Assembly: GCA_025059535.1 (NCBI GenBank)
Contig: JANXCX010000006.1
Span: 74,913-138,912 of the forward strand
Length of the DNA stretch: 64,000 bases
DNA from: Bacteroidia bacterium
GTDB taxonomy: Bacteria > Bacteroidota > Bacteroidia > SpSt-205
Direction of reading: 5' to 3'
Below are positions 42,701 to 51,292 of the stretch, in pieces (within the stretch, counting starts at the first letter, position 1; the number at the start of each line of letters is the position of its first letter). Under the pieces are notes generated by a model that was not told the origin of the DNA, searched no databases, and saw nothing but the letters and a program-made list of their open reading frames with translations. The position numbers and the translations under genes are program-made.

Positions 42701-43645
42701 GGTACGGATGGATACAGTTGGGAGTGGGATTTTGGTGATGGGGGGCGTAGCACAGCTGCTGGCCCGCAGCATACGTATGCCGCTTCGGGCACTTATACGG
42801 TTACGCTTACGGCGTGGAGCCACAATAGAGTATGCTCGGCTACAACCCAGCGGCAAATAACCGTGCAGCGACGGCCTACCGCCAGCCTGAATGTGGATCC
42901 TACCTCGGGGTGCGCGCCTTTTACGGTACGACCTAGCAACACCTCAGATCCCGCCGGCGCGGCAGGGGTAATCTACATCTGGGTATGGGGTGATGGTAGC
43001 CGGGATACGCTGCGCACTTCGGATAGTCCTACGCATACCTACTCCACTCCAGGCACTTACACATTGCAGCTGATAGCGCTGAGTCAAGACGGCTGTAGCG
43101 ATACGGCGCGCGTCCCACTGCGCGTACTCCCTACGCCCCAGGCGGGCTTTTCCCCAACCAACGTACAGCGTCGCATCCCCGACACGCAAGTAGAATTCAC
43201 TAATCAATCCCAAGGCGCCGTGCGGTACGAATGGGACTTCGGCAATGGCCAAACTTCCACCGCTGTCAACCCTGCTCCCGTGAATTTCCCGCGCGAAGGC
43301 ACCTACAATGTTACCCTAATCGCCTACTCGGCTGAGGGCTGCGCCGACACCGCACGCGGGGTGGTGGTAATTGAGCCAGGGCTGGAAATCTTCATCCCAA
43401 ATGTCTTCACTCCAAACGGCGATGGCATAAATGATCTCTGGCTTATACGCGCCACCGTACCTTATGAGGTATGGGTGTATGACCGCTGGGGCCTTCAGGT
43501 CTTTTATGGAAATAATACGCAGTTATGGGATGGGAGATGTGGGGGCGCGCCATGCCCAGAGGGGGTCTATACCTACCGCCTGCTGGCGCGCGTAGGAGGT
43601 ACTCATGAATTCACGCGGGCCGGCACCGTAACGCTCCTGCGCTAG
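39734..43645 (+). CDS. Giant glycine-rich PKD surface protein with T9SS type B (CHU_C) sorting domain
   Basis: A 1303-residue exported paralogue of the preceding protein. Order: signal peptide (MRLRYLSLGALSLLGYAQE), a beta-helix-like region with IEGGFDFSDPNNP and GLYLNGCANYQIVRCRIHAG, a glycine-rich domain (about 160-505) with collagen-like triplets and poly-Gly, then Ig/PKD modules (WNFGDGSPPQT, WEWDFGDGGRS, WVWGDGSRDT, WDFGNGQTST), and a type B signal at the end (IFIPNVFTPNGDGINDLW, VYDRWGLQVFYGN, CPEGVYTYRLLARVG). It starts 11 nt after its paralogue. It carries more PKD modules than the first copy and a different sorting domain. Confidence 0.9.
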   Translation: MRLRYLSLGALSLLGYAQEVRCDYANIRAGDVNGLRAAIANAAAGGPRLIRLEIGEYLLTAPLSLENNVIIEGGFDFSDPNNPVKRSGGISRLKRLSGTPEANPCRLVAIQAINKSGFELHDLYIEVENARYNEDGPGCSTYGLYLNGCANYQIVRCRIHAGSATDGRPGDPVRNGRDGADGAKGEDGCRRCDPINDDPNNEGGAGGSSWSGGAQAGGRGGNGGPIGSGRSGCFFPDVDQFCQPPAGAQPGQSGQNGNTAVGGQAPALGGRGGRQLNVCRQLDAAFDFISFLSGCPAGGFAYGGEDGENGRNGRDGADGSPGIYSFSPAGWFLPGDGQDGQPGEHGGGGGGGGGGGALGGIPERLCFINIGRANSSGGGGGGGGEGGEGGPGGKGGGGGGGAFAVFLWNNGPNAFLRDCPLTVGQPGRGAPGSSGGQGGRGGKGGCGGGFSGDPCQRFCGPTPPQNECAAGCEGGYGGRGGDGGNGGNGGRGGNGANGLAQTLYQNLAGQPITVTNSFVPTEPPIELQNPICTHSAITFRVENADPLTRYEWGFGANATPTFARGPTATAFFTTAEFHTILLRVNDVPYRYTLFASPLQPGVVPDIQPVGNLPVCEGASATFQANLTNPANRVIQNYEWRLTGPGGFSHTQSGPAANAYTTPPLTVLGSYKVYLRVRSECCGLSIWDSLEFEVVPLRLMTAQLIATPPEVCEGQPVTLTVVGGNLGPTPTYTWYRRRGGARAVIPGATASTYTDPAPQNGDQYEVEVTSSLACISNSPLTTNTATVTVHPRPQLSCPSPLRAYLGLPVSFTINASNAGQLQPPFSYQIDLGNGFTVSGQSNTFPIRASANYGGAGTYRALITVTDARGCQSSCEVEVQLVAEPPPQVDFSGAPQEGCEELTTTFTVTPAADEYRWNFGDGSPPQTTLQNPIQHTYNQPGFYTVRLEARFGGTWIAVEKVHYIRIYHRPNPQIAVISPPCANQPIQFSDVGTDGYSWEWDFGDGGRSTAAGPQHTYAASGTYTVTLTAWSHNRVCSATTQRQITVQRRPTASLNVDPTSGCAPFTVRPSNTSDPAGAAGVIYIWVWGDGSRDTLRTSDSPTHTYSTPGTYTLQLIALSQDGCSDTARVPLRVLPTPQAGFSPTNVQRRIPDTQVEFTNQSQGAVRYEWDFGNGQTSTAVNPAPVNFPREGTYNVTLIAYSAEGCADTARGVVVIEPGLEIFIPNVFTPNGDGINDLWLIRATVPYEVWVYDRWGLQVFYGNNTQLWDGRCGGAPCPEGVYTYRLLARVGGTHEFTRAGTVTLLR

Positions 43646-43666
43646 GCGGCCTTAGCCGCTATGCCC

Positions 43667-43674
43667 TACCTTTG
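43667..43674 (+). promoter_or_regulatory. -7 element TACCTTTG of the glycosyltransferase gene
   Basis: Ends 5 nt before GTG 43680. An in-frame GTG at 43674 overlaps the element and so is unlikely to be used. Confidence 0.55.
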
Positions 43675-43679
43675 TGGAA

Positions 43680-44639
43680 GTGGAGCTTTCCGTAGTCATA
43701 CCCGTCTATAACGAAGCGCCTGCCCTCCCTGAGCTCGTGGAACGGCTGGAAGCCGTTCTAAGGGGAAATTATGAGGTGATCTTTGTAGATGATGGCTCGT
43801 CTGATAGCTCGGCGGAAGTTTTGAAAGAGCTGGCTAAGGAACGGCCATGGCTGCGGCTTATACGCCTGCGCCGCAACTACGGCCAAACTTCCGCTATCCA
43901 GACAGGAATCCAGCATGCGCAGGGGGAAGTAATTGTGCTCATGGATTCCGATTTAGAGAATGACCCGGCGGATATTCCCCGCCTCTTGGCCAAACTAGCG
44001 GAAGGCTACGACGTGGTGAGCGGCTGGCGCCAAAACCGCTGGCGCGGTCAATTTTTCACACGCCGCCTGCCCTCCCTGCTGGCTAATGCCCTGATTAGCT
44101 CTATCTCGGGCGTCCCTCTCCACGACTACGGTTGCACGCTCAAAGCTTACCGGCGCGAAATCCTCTCCCCCATACGCCTATATGGTAAAATGCACCGTTT
44201 CATCCCCATTTACGCCAAGTGGGAAGGTGGCAAAATCACTGAAATACCTGTTAGCTACCAGCCTCGCAAATACGGCAAAAGCCATTACAGCCTCGCCCGC
44301 GTGATCTCCGTGCTGCTAGATCTTATCCTAATCATCTTCTTGGACCGCTATCTTCAGCGGCCTATGCATTTTTTCGGCGGTATAGGGCTTCTGGCCATAT
44401 TAGGGGGGATAGGCTCTTTCTTCCTTGCCCTGTATTACAAGCTAACCCATCAAAAAGATTTCGTTCAGACGCCCTTACCTATTTTTACGGCGCTCTTCAT
44501 TAGCATTGGGGTAGTCCTGCTTCTTATAGGGATACTTGGGGAGCTGCTCATGCGGATTTACTATGAAGCCACTGGAAGGCCCGTGGTGCAAATTCGCGAG
44601 CGAGTCAACTTTTCCGATAGTATGCCTGTCTCCGTGTAA
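43680..44639 (+). CDS. Family 2 glycosyltransferase, polyprenyl-phosphate type
   Basis: A 319-residue glycosyltransferase like dolichol/undecaprenyl-phosphate sugar transferases. GT-A catalytic domain (about 1-230): LSVVIPVYNEAPALPELVERL, FVDDGSSDSS, MDSDLENDPADIP (metal-binding aspartates), SGWRQNRWRGQFF, then the acceptor region KYGKSHYS. Two C-terminal transmembrane helices (about 238-262 and 275-300) anchor it. It would transfer a sugar to a lipid carrier for surface glycans; the sugar is not known. The asparagine synthase gene follows after 3 nt. Start set at GTG 43680. Confidence 0.88.
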   Translation: MELSVVIPVYNEAPALPELVERLEAVLRGNYEVIFVDDGSSDSSAEVLKELAKERPWLRLIRLRRNYGQTSAIQTGIQHAQGEVIVLMDSDLENDPADIPRLLAKLAEGYDVVSGWRQNRWRGQFFTRRLPSLLANALISSISGVPLHDYGCTLKAYRREILSPIRLYGKMHRFIPIYAKWEGGKITEIPVSYQPRKYGKSHYSLARVISVLLDLILIIFLDRYLQRPMHFFGGIGLLAILGGIGSFFLALYYKLTHQKDFVQTPLPIFTALFISIGVVLLLIGILGELLMRIYYEATGRPVVQIRERVNFSDSMPVSV

Positions 44640-44642
44640 AGC

Positions 44643-46511
44643 ATGTGCGGCCTAGCGGGCTTCTGGGGGGAAGGCGGCGAAAGCGTAGGCTGGAAGATGA
44701 TTCAGACCCTCCGCCACCGTGGACCCGACTATCAGGGCGTTTGGCAAGAAGGGAAAGCTGTCCTGGCCCATGCCCGCCTGAGCATCTTAGATTTAGACCC
44801 GCGCAGCCACCAGCCCTTCTTCTCGGCTGATGGACGCTATGCCATAGTCTTCAATGGTGAGATTTATAACTTCCAAGAACTCCGAGCCAATTTGGAAAAA
44901 ATCGGCTATACCTTCCGAACAACCTCCGATACCGAAGTACTTCTTTATGCATACATAGCTTGGGGTGAAGGCTGTCTGAGCGTCCTGCGGGGCATGTTTG
45001 CCTTTGCGATTTATGATCGGCTTACCAAGCGCTTCTTTCTGGCTCGGGATCGCATGGGCAAAAAGCCCCTCTACTACACGCTCCAGCCGGGGCTTTTCGC
45101 CTTTGCCTCTGAACTCAAAGCCCTTTGGGCACATCCTACTATTCCGCGGCGGCTCTCGCCTACTGCGCTGCACGCCTACCTTGTGCTGGATTATGTACCC
45201 TCGCCGCTTTCAATTAGTGAGGGGATTTACAAGCTAGAAGGTGGCCATTACCTTATCGTAGAAGGTGATCGGCTTATAGCCCATCAGCGCTATTGGGAGC
45301 CGCCTTTCCCTCAGCCTACCGCTCCTCCCTTACCGGAGGCCCTGAAGCACTTGGATGAACTCTTAGCGGAAGCTACCCGCTTGCGTCTAATCGCCGATGT
45401 GCCCGTGGGCATTTTCCTCAGCGGAGGCATAGATAGCTCTACCGTAGCTTGGTATGCTCAGCAGCACAGCGAGACGCCTATTCTTAGCTTCTCCATAAGC
45501 TTTGCCGAAGACTCCTACGATGAAAGCCCCTACGCCGAAAAGGTAGCACGCTGGCTAGGCACCGATCACCATACGGCGCAGCTCTCAGCCCAAAAAGCCT
45601 TAGAACTAGTGGAAGAGGTTTTTCCTCAGTTAGATGAGCCCTTTGCGGATGCTTCTATCTTGCCTACCTATTTTCTTTCGCAATTTGCCCGGCAGCGCGT
45701 CATCGTGGCTTTAGGGGGTGATGGCGGCGATGAACTTCAGGCGGGCTATCCTACCTTTTTCGCCGACCGGTATACGCCACTCTTTGCCTGGCTACCTCGT
45801 CCCTTCCTTCAAGCTGGGCTATGGTTAGCCGAGCGTCTCCTCCCCTCCCGCGATGAGAATATGGCCTTAGACTTCAAGGTACGCCAATTTCTGCGCGGCT
45901 TTACTGGTCCGGCCATAGAGCGCCATACACGCTGGATGGCTTCCTTCTTACCGGAGGAGCTTCCGAAGCTGCTTCAACCCGAGGTAGCCCATCAGGCCGA
46001 AAAAATCTTGGAGCACTGCCTAAAGCCTTACATAGCTCGCTTTCCTACCGACGCCAGCCTCTTTGGTCAAATCACCTACCTCTACTATAAGACCTACCTG
46101 CAGGACGACATCTTGGTAAAAGTGGATCGCGCCAGCATGTACAACGCCTTGGAGGTGCGGGCGCCGCTTCTAGATGTAAAGGTAGTAGAATTTCTCGCCA
46201 GCTTACCGCCTGCCTACCGCTTGCAGGGCCGCGAGGGTAAATTTCTTCTCAAAAAGCTTATGCAGGGAAGGCTTCCACCCGAGATTCTACGCCGGCCAAA
46301 GAAAGGCTTCGGCGTGCCGCTGCCGCGCTGGCTACGCGAAGAGCTGCGCCGTCCTATTGAGGCTGAACTCTTAAGCCCTGATCCCTGGTTTCAGCCGCAT
46401 CAGCTTAGGCGACTCTGGGAAGCCCACCAGAGCCGCAAGGTAAACTACCGGAAGCTCCTCTGGAATCTCTACACCTTCAAGCGGTTTGCGCGCACGTGGC
46501 GGCTGGATTAG
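44643..46511 (+). CDS. asnB: Asparagine synthase (glutamine-hydrolysing)
   Basis: A 622-residue enzyme making asparagine, or amidating a surface sugar or peptide in related variants. N-terminal class II glutaminase domain: Cys2 after Met (MCGLAGFW), TLRHRGPDYQGVW, LSILDLDPRSHQPF, VFNGEIYNFQEL. C-terminal synthetase domain: the PP-loop FLSGGIDSSTVAW, DEPFADASILPTYFLSQFA, and LGGDGGDELQAGYPTF. The start is certain because Cys must follow the initiator Met. It is next to a lipid-carrier glycosyltransferase, so a surface-polysaccharide role is possible. The 3' end overlaps dapF on the other strand by 35 bp. Confidence 0.93.
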   Translation: MCGLAGFWGEGGESVGWKMIQTLRHRGPDYQGVWQEGKAVLAHARLSILDLDPRSHQPFFSADGRYAIVFNGEIYNFQELRANLEKIGYTFRTTSDTEVLLYAYIAWGEGCLSVLRGMFAFAIYDRLTKRFFLARDRMGKKPLYYTLQPGLFAFASELKALWAHPTIPRRLSPTALHAYLVLDYVPSPLSISEGIYKLEGGHYLIVEGDRLIAHQRYWEPPFPQPTAPPLPEALKHLDELLAEATRLRLIADVPVGIFLSGGIDSSTVAWYAQQHSETPILSFSISFAEDSYDESPYAEKVARWLGTDHHTAQLSAQKALELVEEVFPQLDEPFADASILPTYFLSQFARQRVIVALGGDGGDELQAGYPTFFADRYTPLFAWLPRPFLQAGLWLAERLLPSRDENMALDFKVRQFLRGFTGPAIERHTRWMASFLPEELPKLLQPEVAHQAEKILEHCLKPYIARFPTDASLFGQITYLYYKTYLQDDILVKVDRASMYNALEVRAPLLDVKVVEFLASLPPAYRLQGREGKFLLKKLMQGRLPPEILRRPKKGFGVPLPRWLREELRRPIEAELLSPDPWFQPHQLRRLWEAHQSRKVNYRKLLWNLYTFKRFARTWRLD

Positions 46512-47262
46512 GGGACAAAGGGGCTATCCATTCACCCCAAAAAACCTCGCACACCTCCCCGATAAGCCAGAACTTGGACCCCTCCTTTTCTACGCGTAGG
46601 GTACCGCCAGCAGTGCAAATTTCTAAGGTTGGCGCCCCTATGAGGGCACTTAGGGCGACGCAGGCGGTACCGCAGCTAAGGGTTTCTGCCTCTACACCCC
46701 GTTCGTAGGTGCGCAGGTGCCAGCGCCCCTCCACCTGCTGAAAGAAGCTCACATTTACGCCCTTAGGGTCATAGCGCGTATCCCAACGAAGGGGCGGGGC
46801 TTTTTCGGCCACGGGAAAAGCCGCCAAATCCTCCTCCACCTCTATGAGCAGGTGAGGGGAACCTGTATCTACAAACCACTGGTTTTTGGCTACGGCTTGG
46901 GGGCTGCGGCGCAAGCTTAGCGAAATGGCTACGAGGGGCGGCTCTATCCCTAAAATATGCCCTTCGTGAAGCCCATCGGCAGCCTCAAGGTGGGCGTGCT
47001 CATAGCCCCACTGGGTATAGCCCAGCCAGAGAGCGGCCCGCGCACCATTTCCGCAGAAGCTACCCACTGCGCCATCGGCGTTCCAGTAATCCAGACGTAG
47101 CTTACCTTCGCCTTCTGGGCGTACCGCTATAATACCGTCTGCCCCTATACCCGTGCGCCGCTGACACAGGATACGCCGCTGACCCACCGTAAGCGCCTCC
47201 GCCTGCCCCGCCTCTAAAGCAATAAAATCATTGCCCGTAGCGTGTAGTTTCCTGAATCGCAT
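46477..47262 (-). CDS. dapF: Diaminopimelate epimerase
   Basis: Converts LL- to meso-diaminopimelate for peptidoglycan and lysine; 261 residues. Seen: [14 protein letters not shown] at the N-terminus, the first active-site Cys in SFCGNGARAALWLG, and the second in ETLSCGTACVALSA, with VNVSFFQ between them. Both catalytic cysteines are present. It starts inside mscS (35-bp overlap) and is last in tsf-pyrH-mscS-dapF. The C-terminal end overlaps asnB convergently. Confidence 0.94.
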   Translation of the reverse strand: MRFRKLHATGNDFIALEAGQAEALTVGQRRILCQRRTGIGADGIIAVRPEGEGKLRLDYWNADGAVGSFCGNGARAALWLGYTQWGYEHAHLEAADGLHEGHILGIEPPLVAISLSLRRSPQAVAKNQWFVDTGSPHLLIEVEEDLAAFPVAEKAPPLRWDTRYDPKGVNVSFFQQVEGRWHLRTYERGVEAETLSCGTACVALSALIGAPTLEICTAGGTLRVEKEGSKFWLIGEVCEVFWGEWIAPLSPNPAATCAQTA

Positions 47263-48385
47263 GGCCGATGCGCGGAAAGCTTTCTATATGCAGCGTGCGG
47301 GTCGGAAAGGCAAACCCCGTATAAGGCTCATGGGCTCGCACCGTACGTAAAATCACCCAGGCCACCCGCTCTTGCAATTGGAGCACCGTAAGAGGCAAAT
47401 CAGCCCCAGCCTCCTTGTAGTCCAGCTGCACAAAAACGATCACCGTAACCTCTAAAGCCGAATCTTGAAAGTTTGTAAATAAAACCGTCGGAGGCCGGCT
47501 GAGAAAAGGAAGCTTTTCTAAGTTAAGGCGCAACTCCTGTATAAGCCGCTCCAGAACGTCGGTAGGAGTACTGTAGAGCAAACCTAGCCGAAACATGAGG
47601 CGGCGCTCAGAAGCTTGGGAGAGATTTTCTAGCGGGCTATCGGCCAGCTTTTTATTTGGGATGACAAGCAGCAGGTTATCCAGAGTTCGGATGTGCGTAG
47701 AGCGCAGCCCAATCTTTTCCACGGTGCCCGTGGTATTGGCATCCAGGCGTATAAGGTCGCCTAGCTTGAAGGGGCGGTCTGAGAAGATAACTATGGCACT
47801 GATAAAGTGCTGGAGCGTTTCTTGGGCCGCTAAAGCCACGGCAAGTCCCCCTAAGCCCAAAGTCGTAAAAAAGGGCGCTACATTGAGCTTGAGGGTGTGC
47901 TCAAGTATGAGAAAGCCCACCAGCAGAAAAAGGATAATACGGCCTATGGTGAAGAGCGGGTGGACCAGCTGGAGTTTGTAGGGCTCGCCACTTTGGCGGT
48001 ATTGGGCGGCAAGGATCGTTTGGGCTACCGCCAATAGGCGGCTACCCACTAGCGCTAAGGCTAGCAGCGTAAGCGCTTGGAAGACCTGCTGAATCCATTG
48101 AACAACTTTGGGGGAGAGATTGAGAAAGTGCAGGATGTGGGCACTCCCATATGCTGCCAGAAGGAAAAGAGGGAAGAGCCAGGCGGGCCGCATAAGGCGG
48201 TGAAGATCTTCGGCGCTGATGTTGGCTTGTGCTTTGCCCAAGGCTAAGTGGAGCAGGTGGCTGAGAAAGCGGGCTACGAGCCGAGCCACCGCGTAGCCTG
48301 CCGTGAAGATAAGAATTACTATTACCCACCGCCCTACGGGAATGCCGTGCCAGTGGGTCTCCCACAGCCATTCCCACCACCTCAT
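47228..48385 (-). CDS. Small-conductance mechanosensitive channel family protein
   Basis: A 385-residue MscS-type channel that releases solutes at hypo-osmotic shock. Several N-terminal transmembrane helices (about 20-45, 67-88, 100-130, 155-180), then the pore-lining helix and beta domain signature: [42 protein letters not shown], followed by a soluble domain with [25 protein letters not shown]. It sits between pyrH (4-bp overlap) and dapF (35-bp overlap). Confidence 0.93.
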   Translation of the reverse strand: MRWWEWLWETHWHGIPVGRWVIVILIFTAGYAVARLVARFLSHLLHLALGKAQANISAEDLHRLMRPAWLFPLFLLAAYGSAHILHFLNLSPKVVQWIQQVFQALTLLALALVGSRLLAVAQTILAAQYRQSGEPYKLQLVHPLFTIGRIILFLLVGFLILEHTLKLNVAPFFTTLGLGGLAVALAAQETLQHFISAIVIFSDRPFKLGDLIRLDANTTGTVEKIGLRSTHIRTLDNLLLVIPNKKLADSPLENLSQASERRLMFRLGLLYSTPTDVLERLIQELRLNLEKLPFLSRPPTVLFTNFQDSALEVTVIVFVQLDYKEAGADLPLTVLQLQERVAWVILRTVRAHEPYTGFAFPTRTLHIESFPRIGHAIQETTRYGQ

Positions 48386-49098
48386 ACCTCACTACTTACC
48401 AAAGTGCCTACCGGCTCCCCAGATAGGATTCGGTAGAGGGCGCCAGGCTGATTGATGTTGAATACCACTACGGGCAGGCGATGCTCCTGAGACAGCGTAA
48501 ATGCCGTAAGGTCCATCACCTCCAGCCGTCTTTCTAAGGCTTCCTTATAGGAAATATGCGTGAGACGCTGAGCCTGCGTGTTTTTTTCTGGGTCAGAGGT
48601 GTAAATCCCATCTACGCGCGTACCTTTAAGAAGGACTTCGGCGCCAATCTCAATTGCCCGCAGCGTAGCCGCCGTATCCGTGGTAAAGAAAGGATTTCCT
48701 GTACCCGCCGCAAAGATTACTACGCGCCCCTTTTCCAGATGCCGAATGGCCCGCCGCCGTATAAAAGGCTCACAAATGCGCTGCATCTCTATAGCCGACT
48801 GCACGCGCGTAGGAATCCCCACCTGCTCTAGCGCATTCTGAAGCGCTAAGGCGTTAATCACCGTAGCCAGCATGCCCATATAATGGGCTTGCGCCTCGTC
48901 AAGCCCCTGCTCCTTGCCCTCTATGCCGCGGAAAATATTCCCGCCTCCGATTACTATAGCCATTTGCACCCCTGCCTGCACTACAGCGGCAATTTCTTCT
49001 GCATAATATCGCAGCTGCTGGGCATCTATGCCGTAGCCTTTTCGGCCTAGGAGGGCCTCCCCACTTAGCTTGAGCAGAACTCGCCGATAGCGCATCAT
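48382..49098 (-). CDS. pyrH: Uridylate kinase
   Basis: Bacterial UMP kinase of the amino-acid kinase fold; 238 residues. Seen: [77 protein letters not shown] and the C-terminal [22 protein letters not shown]. It starts in a 4-bp overlap with tsf. In many bacteria it is followed by frr; here mscS follows. Confidence 0.95.
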   Translation of the reverse strand: MMRYRRVLLKLSGEALLGRKGYGIDAQQLRYYAEEIAAVVQAGVQMAIVIGGGNIFRGIEGKEQGLDEAQAHYMGMLATVINALALQNALEQVGIPTRVQSAIEMQRICEPFIRRRAIRHLEKGRVVIFAAGTGNPFFTTDTAATLRAIEIGAEVLLKGTRVDGIYTSDPEKNTQAQRLTHISYKEALERRLEVMDLTAFTLSQEHRLPVVVFNINQPGALYRILSGEPVGTLVSSEV

Positions 49099-49937
49099 TT
49101 GCCCCCTACCTGAAAGCGCACAAAGCCGGCTATGCCCAGCTTAGGTGAAACCGACTTCAGATATTGCTCAACCGTCTTCTGCGAGTCCTGAAAGTACTCC
49201 TGCTCCAGGAGCACGACCTCTTTGAAGAACTTTTCCAGCTTACCCGTAGCAATCTTTTCTAGTACGGCCTCGGGCTTACCTTCCGCACGAGCCTGCGCAC
49301 GGGCAATCTCTTTTTCTTTCTCTATCAGTTCTATAGGAACTGAGAGGCGGTCTATGCTGACTGGCCGCAGGGCGGCGATCTGCATGGCGATATTCTGTCC
49401 TACTTCGTGAAGCTTTTCGGGCGGGACTTCGGCAGTACCCTTGAGGGCCACTAATACCCCAATCCGTCCACCCAAATGGATGTAAGCCGTTACATACTCA
49501 CCCTCCAGCCGAGCCCAGCGGGCGATTTCTATTTTTTCGCCTATGCGGCTTACCAGCTGGGCGAGGTGCTCCGAGACCGGAAAGCCATCCCAGGTAAGTC
49601 CAAGTAGCTCCTCTAAGGCTTTCACCCGCTGAGCCAGCGCAAGCTCCACAAGGGTCTTTCCAAAAGTCCGAAAGGCCTCATTTTTCGCTACGAAATCGGT
49701 TTCACAGGCCAGCAGCAGGAGATGGCCTTCGGTAGGGGAGGTAGCGGCGAATACAGCGCCTTCGTTCGCGTCGCGCGCCTGGCGCGCCGCAACCATCTTA
49801 TGGCCCTTCTTACGAAGGATTTCTATGGCCTTGTCAAAATCGCCCTCCGCTTCCTCTAAGGCTTTTTTGCAGTCCATGATACCTGCGCCGGTAGTTTCGC
49901 GCAGTTTTTTCACCTGTTCGGCCGTAACGGGCGGCAT
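49095..49937 (-). CDS. tsf: Translation elongation factor Ts
   Basis: Guanine-nucleotide exchange factor of EF-Tu; 280 residues. N-terminal UBA-like module with the signature [31 protein letters not shown], the GTHIGG-like [10 protein letters not shown] region, MQIAALRP, and a C-terminal [19 protein letters not shown]. rpsB, which usually precedes tsf, is not adjacent; instead thiE ends just upstream. tsf has its own leaderless-type promoter. Confidence 0.94.
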   Translation of the reverse strand: MPPVTAEQVKKLRETTGAGIMDCKKALEEAEGDFDKAIEILRKKGHKMVAARQARDANEGAVFAATSPTEGHLLLLACETDFVAKNEAFRTFGKTLVELALAQRVKALEELLGLTWDGFPVSEHLAQLVSRIGEKIEIARWARLEGEYVTAYIHLGGRIGVLVALKGTAEVPPEKLHEVGQNIAMQIAALRPVSIDRLSVPIELIEKEKEIARAQARAEGKPEAVLEKIATGKLEKFFKEVVLLEQEYFQDSQKTVEQYLKSVSPKLGIAGFVRFQVGGK

Positions 49938-49941
49938 GCGG

Positions 49942-49949
49942 CAAAGTTA
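49942..49949 (-). promoter_or_regulatory. -7 element TAACTTTG of tsf, leaderless type
   Basis: Ends 4 nt before ATG 49937. It lies in the 32-nt gap after thiE. Confidence 0.65.
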
Positions 49950-49969
49950 GCCTTTTAGGGCCGCTTTAC

Positions 49970-50608
49970 TTACCGCTCGCCTTCTGGCAGTAGGGCTAAG
50001 AGCGCTCGCGCCACCTCCATAGGCTGAGCCGCCGCACAAAAAGCCGAAAGTACAGCTACCCCATGCAGCTTCGGTATATTTTCCCAAAGCAGCTTTGCCC
50101 GTTCTGGTGTGATGCCCCCTATCGCAATCACCGGATGATTAATGGCTTCCACGAATCGCCGCAGCCCCTCTAGGCCCAGCGGCTCGTAAGGAAGAGACTT
50201 GGAATTTGTAGGAAAGACCGGCCCAACCCCTACGTAAGCTAAGGGAAGGTGCCGAATGGTCTGGTAATACTCCAAAGTATGGACCGTAGCTCCTATCAGC
50301 GTAAAGGCCGGAAGCTGGCGCATCGCCTCTGCAATCGGCATATCCGTCTCCCCCAAATGAACCCCCGTAGCGCCTACTTCAGCGGCTAAAGCCACATGGT
50401 CATTTATGATAAGCTGAACCTGATGCTTGCGCGCAAGGGCAGCTATCGCCTGCAGTTCGGCGAAATGCTTCTCCCGCACAAACTCCTTTTGGCGGTACTG
50501 AAGCGTAACGATACCCGCCTCTATGGCCATTCGGGCCAGCTCTAAATGGGAATGCCGCTCTTGTATCGTTGTATCGGTAATAATATGAATTCGTCCTATC
50601 CGCAGCAT
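49970..50608 (-). CDS. thiE: Thiamine phosphate synthase
   Basis: Couples the hydroxymethylpyrimidine and thiazole halves of thiamine; 212 residues, TIM barrel. Seen: IHIITDTT, TLQYRQKEF, LIINDHVALAAEVGATGVHLGETDMP, YVGVGPVFPTNSK and VIAIGGITPE, all on the phosphate/pyrophosphate-binding side. A TenI-like paralogue is a possible alternative, but the GxHLGxxD motif supports ThiE. It follows the CBS-domain gene after 3 nt as last gene of its operon; no other thi gene is nearby. Confidence 0.85.
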   Translation of the reverse strand: MLRIGRIHIITDTTIQERHSHLELARMAIEAGIVTLQYRQKEFVREKHFAELQAIAALARKHQVQLIINDHVALAAEVGATGVHLGETDMPIAEAMRQLPAFTLIGATVHTLEYYQTIRHLPLAYVGVGPVFPTNSKSLPYEPLGLEGLRRFVEAINHPVIAIGGITPERAKLLWENIPKLHGVAVLSAFCAAAQPMEVARALLALLPEGER

Positions 50609-50611
50609 AGC

Positions 50612-51292
50612 TCAGAGATTGAGGTAGCGTAGAAGGGCCTGCAGCTGGTCGCGCGCATGCTTCTCCATTAGAAGGTCGCCATGTATCGCTACTACCTTAT
50701 AGCCGCGGCGCTCCAAAAGCTCCAAGGCTCGCGTGAGGTAAATCGTATTCACCTTAAGGACGATAAAGATTTTTTGATAATCACCCGTAGGCGAAAGGAG
50801 ATAGGCTGAAAGAATGCGAATCTCTTCTCCTTCTAATATGCGCGCAATTTCCGCCAGACTGTAGTCGCGCAGATAGGTCTCTAAAATCAGCACGGTGCCG
50901 GGTTCCCGCACCGCCGCGATACGGCTCCACCACTGCACCAGCCCCCCAGCGGTAATAAGCCCTAAGTACCTTCCCTCCTCATCCTGTATCGGAATAGCAA
51001 GGGTCTTGTAGCTTTCCATATATTGGAGAGCATCGTAAATGGTAGCATAAGGCAGCAGAGGGGGCACAGAGGCCAGCGGAAGGTCTCCTACGGAAGTATC
51101 AGGGGAAGCCCCGCCTAAGGCCTTTCTAGAGAGCAGGCCAAGGTATTTGCCCTCCGCCGAAACCACGGGTAGGTGACTTAAGTGCGGGTAGCGCCGAAAA
51201 AGCTGACGGGCCGAGCGGACAGAAGCCTGCGACGACACGAACGCCTGCGGATAGCGCCGAAGCGGCAGCACCGCAAGGGAAGGCCGCTTCAT
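50612..51292 (-). CDS. CBS domain-containing protein
   Basis: A 226-residue soluble protein with a CBS pair (about 12-125: HLPVVSAEGKYLGLLSRKAL, AIPIQDEEGRYLGLITAGGL) and an ACT-like C-terminal part (about 130-200; TVLILETYLRDYSLAEIARILEGEEIRIL). Such AcuB-like proteins are usually ligand sensors binding adenosyl nucleotides; the regulated partner is not known. It overlaps the hydrolase gene by 4 bp and precedes thiE by 3 nt. Confidence 0.85.
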   Translation of the reverse strand: MKRPSLAVLPLRRYPQAFVSSQASVRSARQLFRRYPHLSHLPVVSAEGKYLGLLSRKALGGASPDTSVGDLPLASVPPLLPYATIYDALQYMESYKTLAIPIQDEEGRYLGLITAGGLVQWWSRIAAVREPGTVLILETYLRDYSLAEIARILEGEEIRILSAYLLSPTGDYQKIFIVLKVNTIYLTRALELLERRGYKVVAIHGDLLMEKHARDQLQALLRYLNL

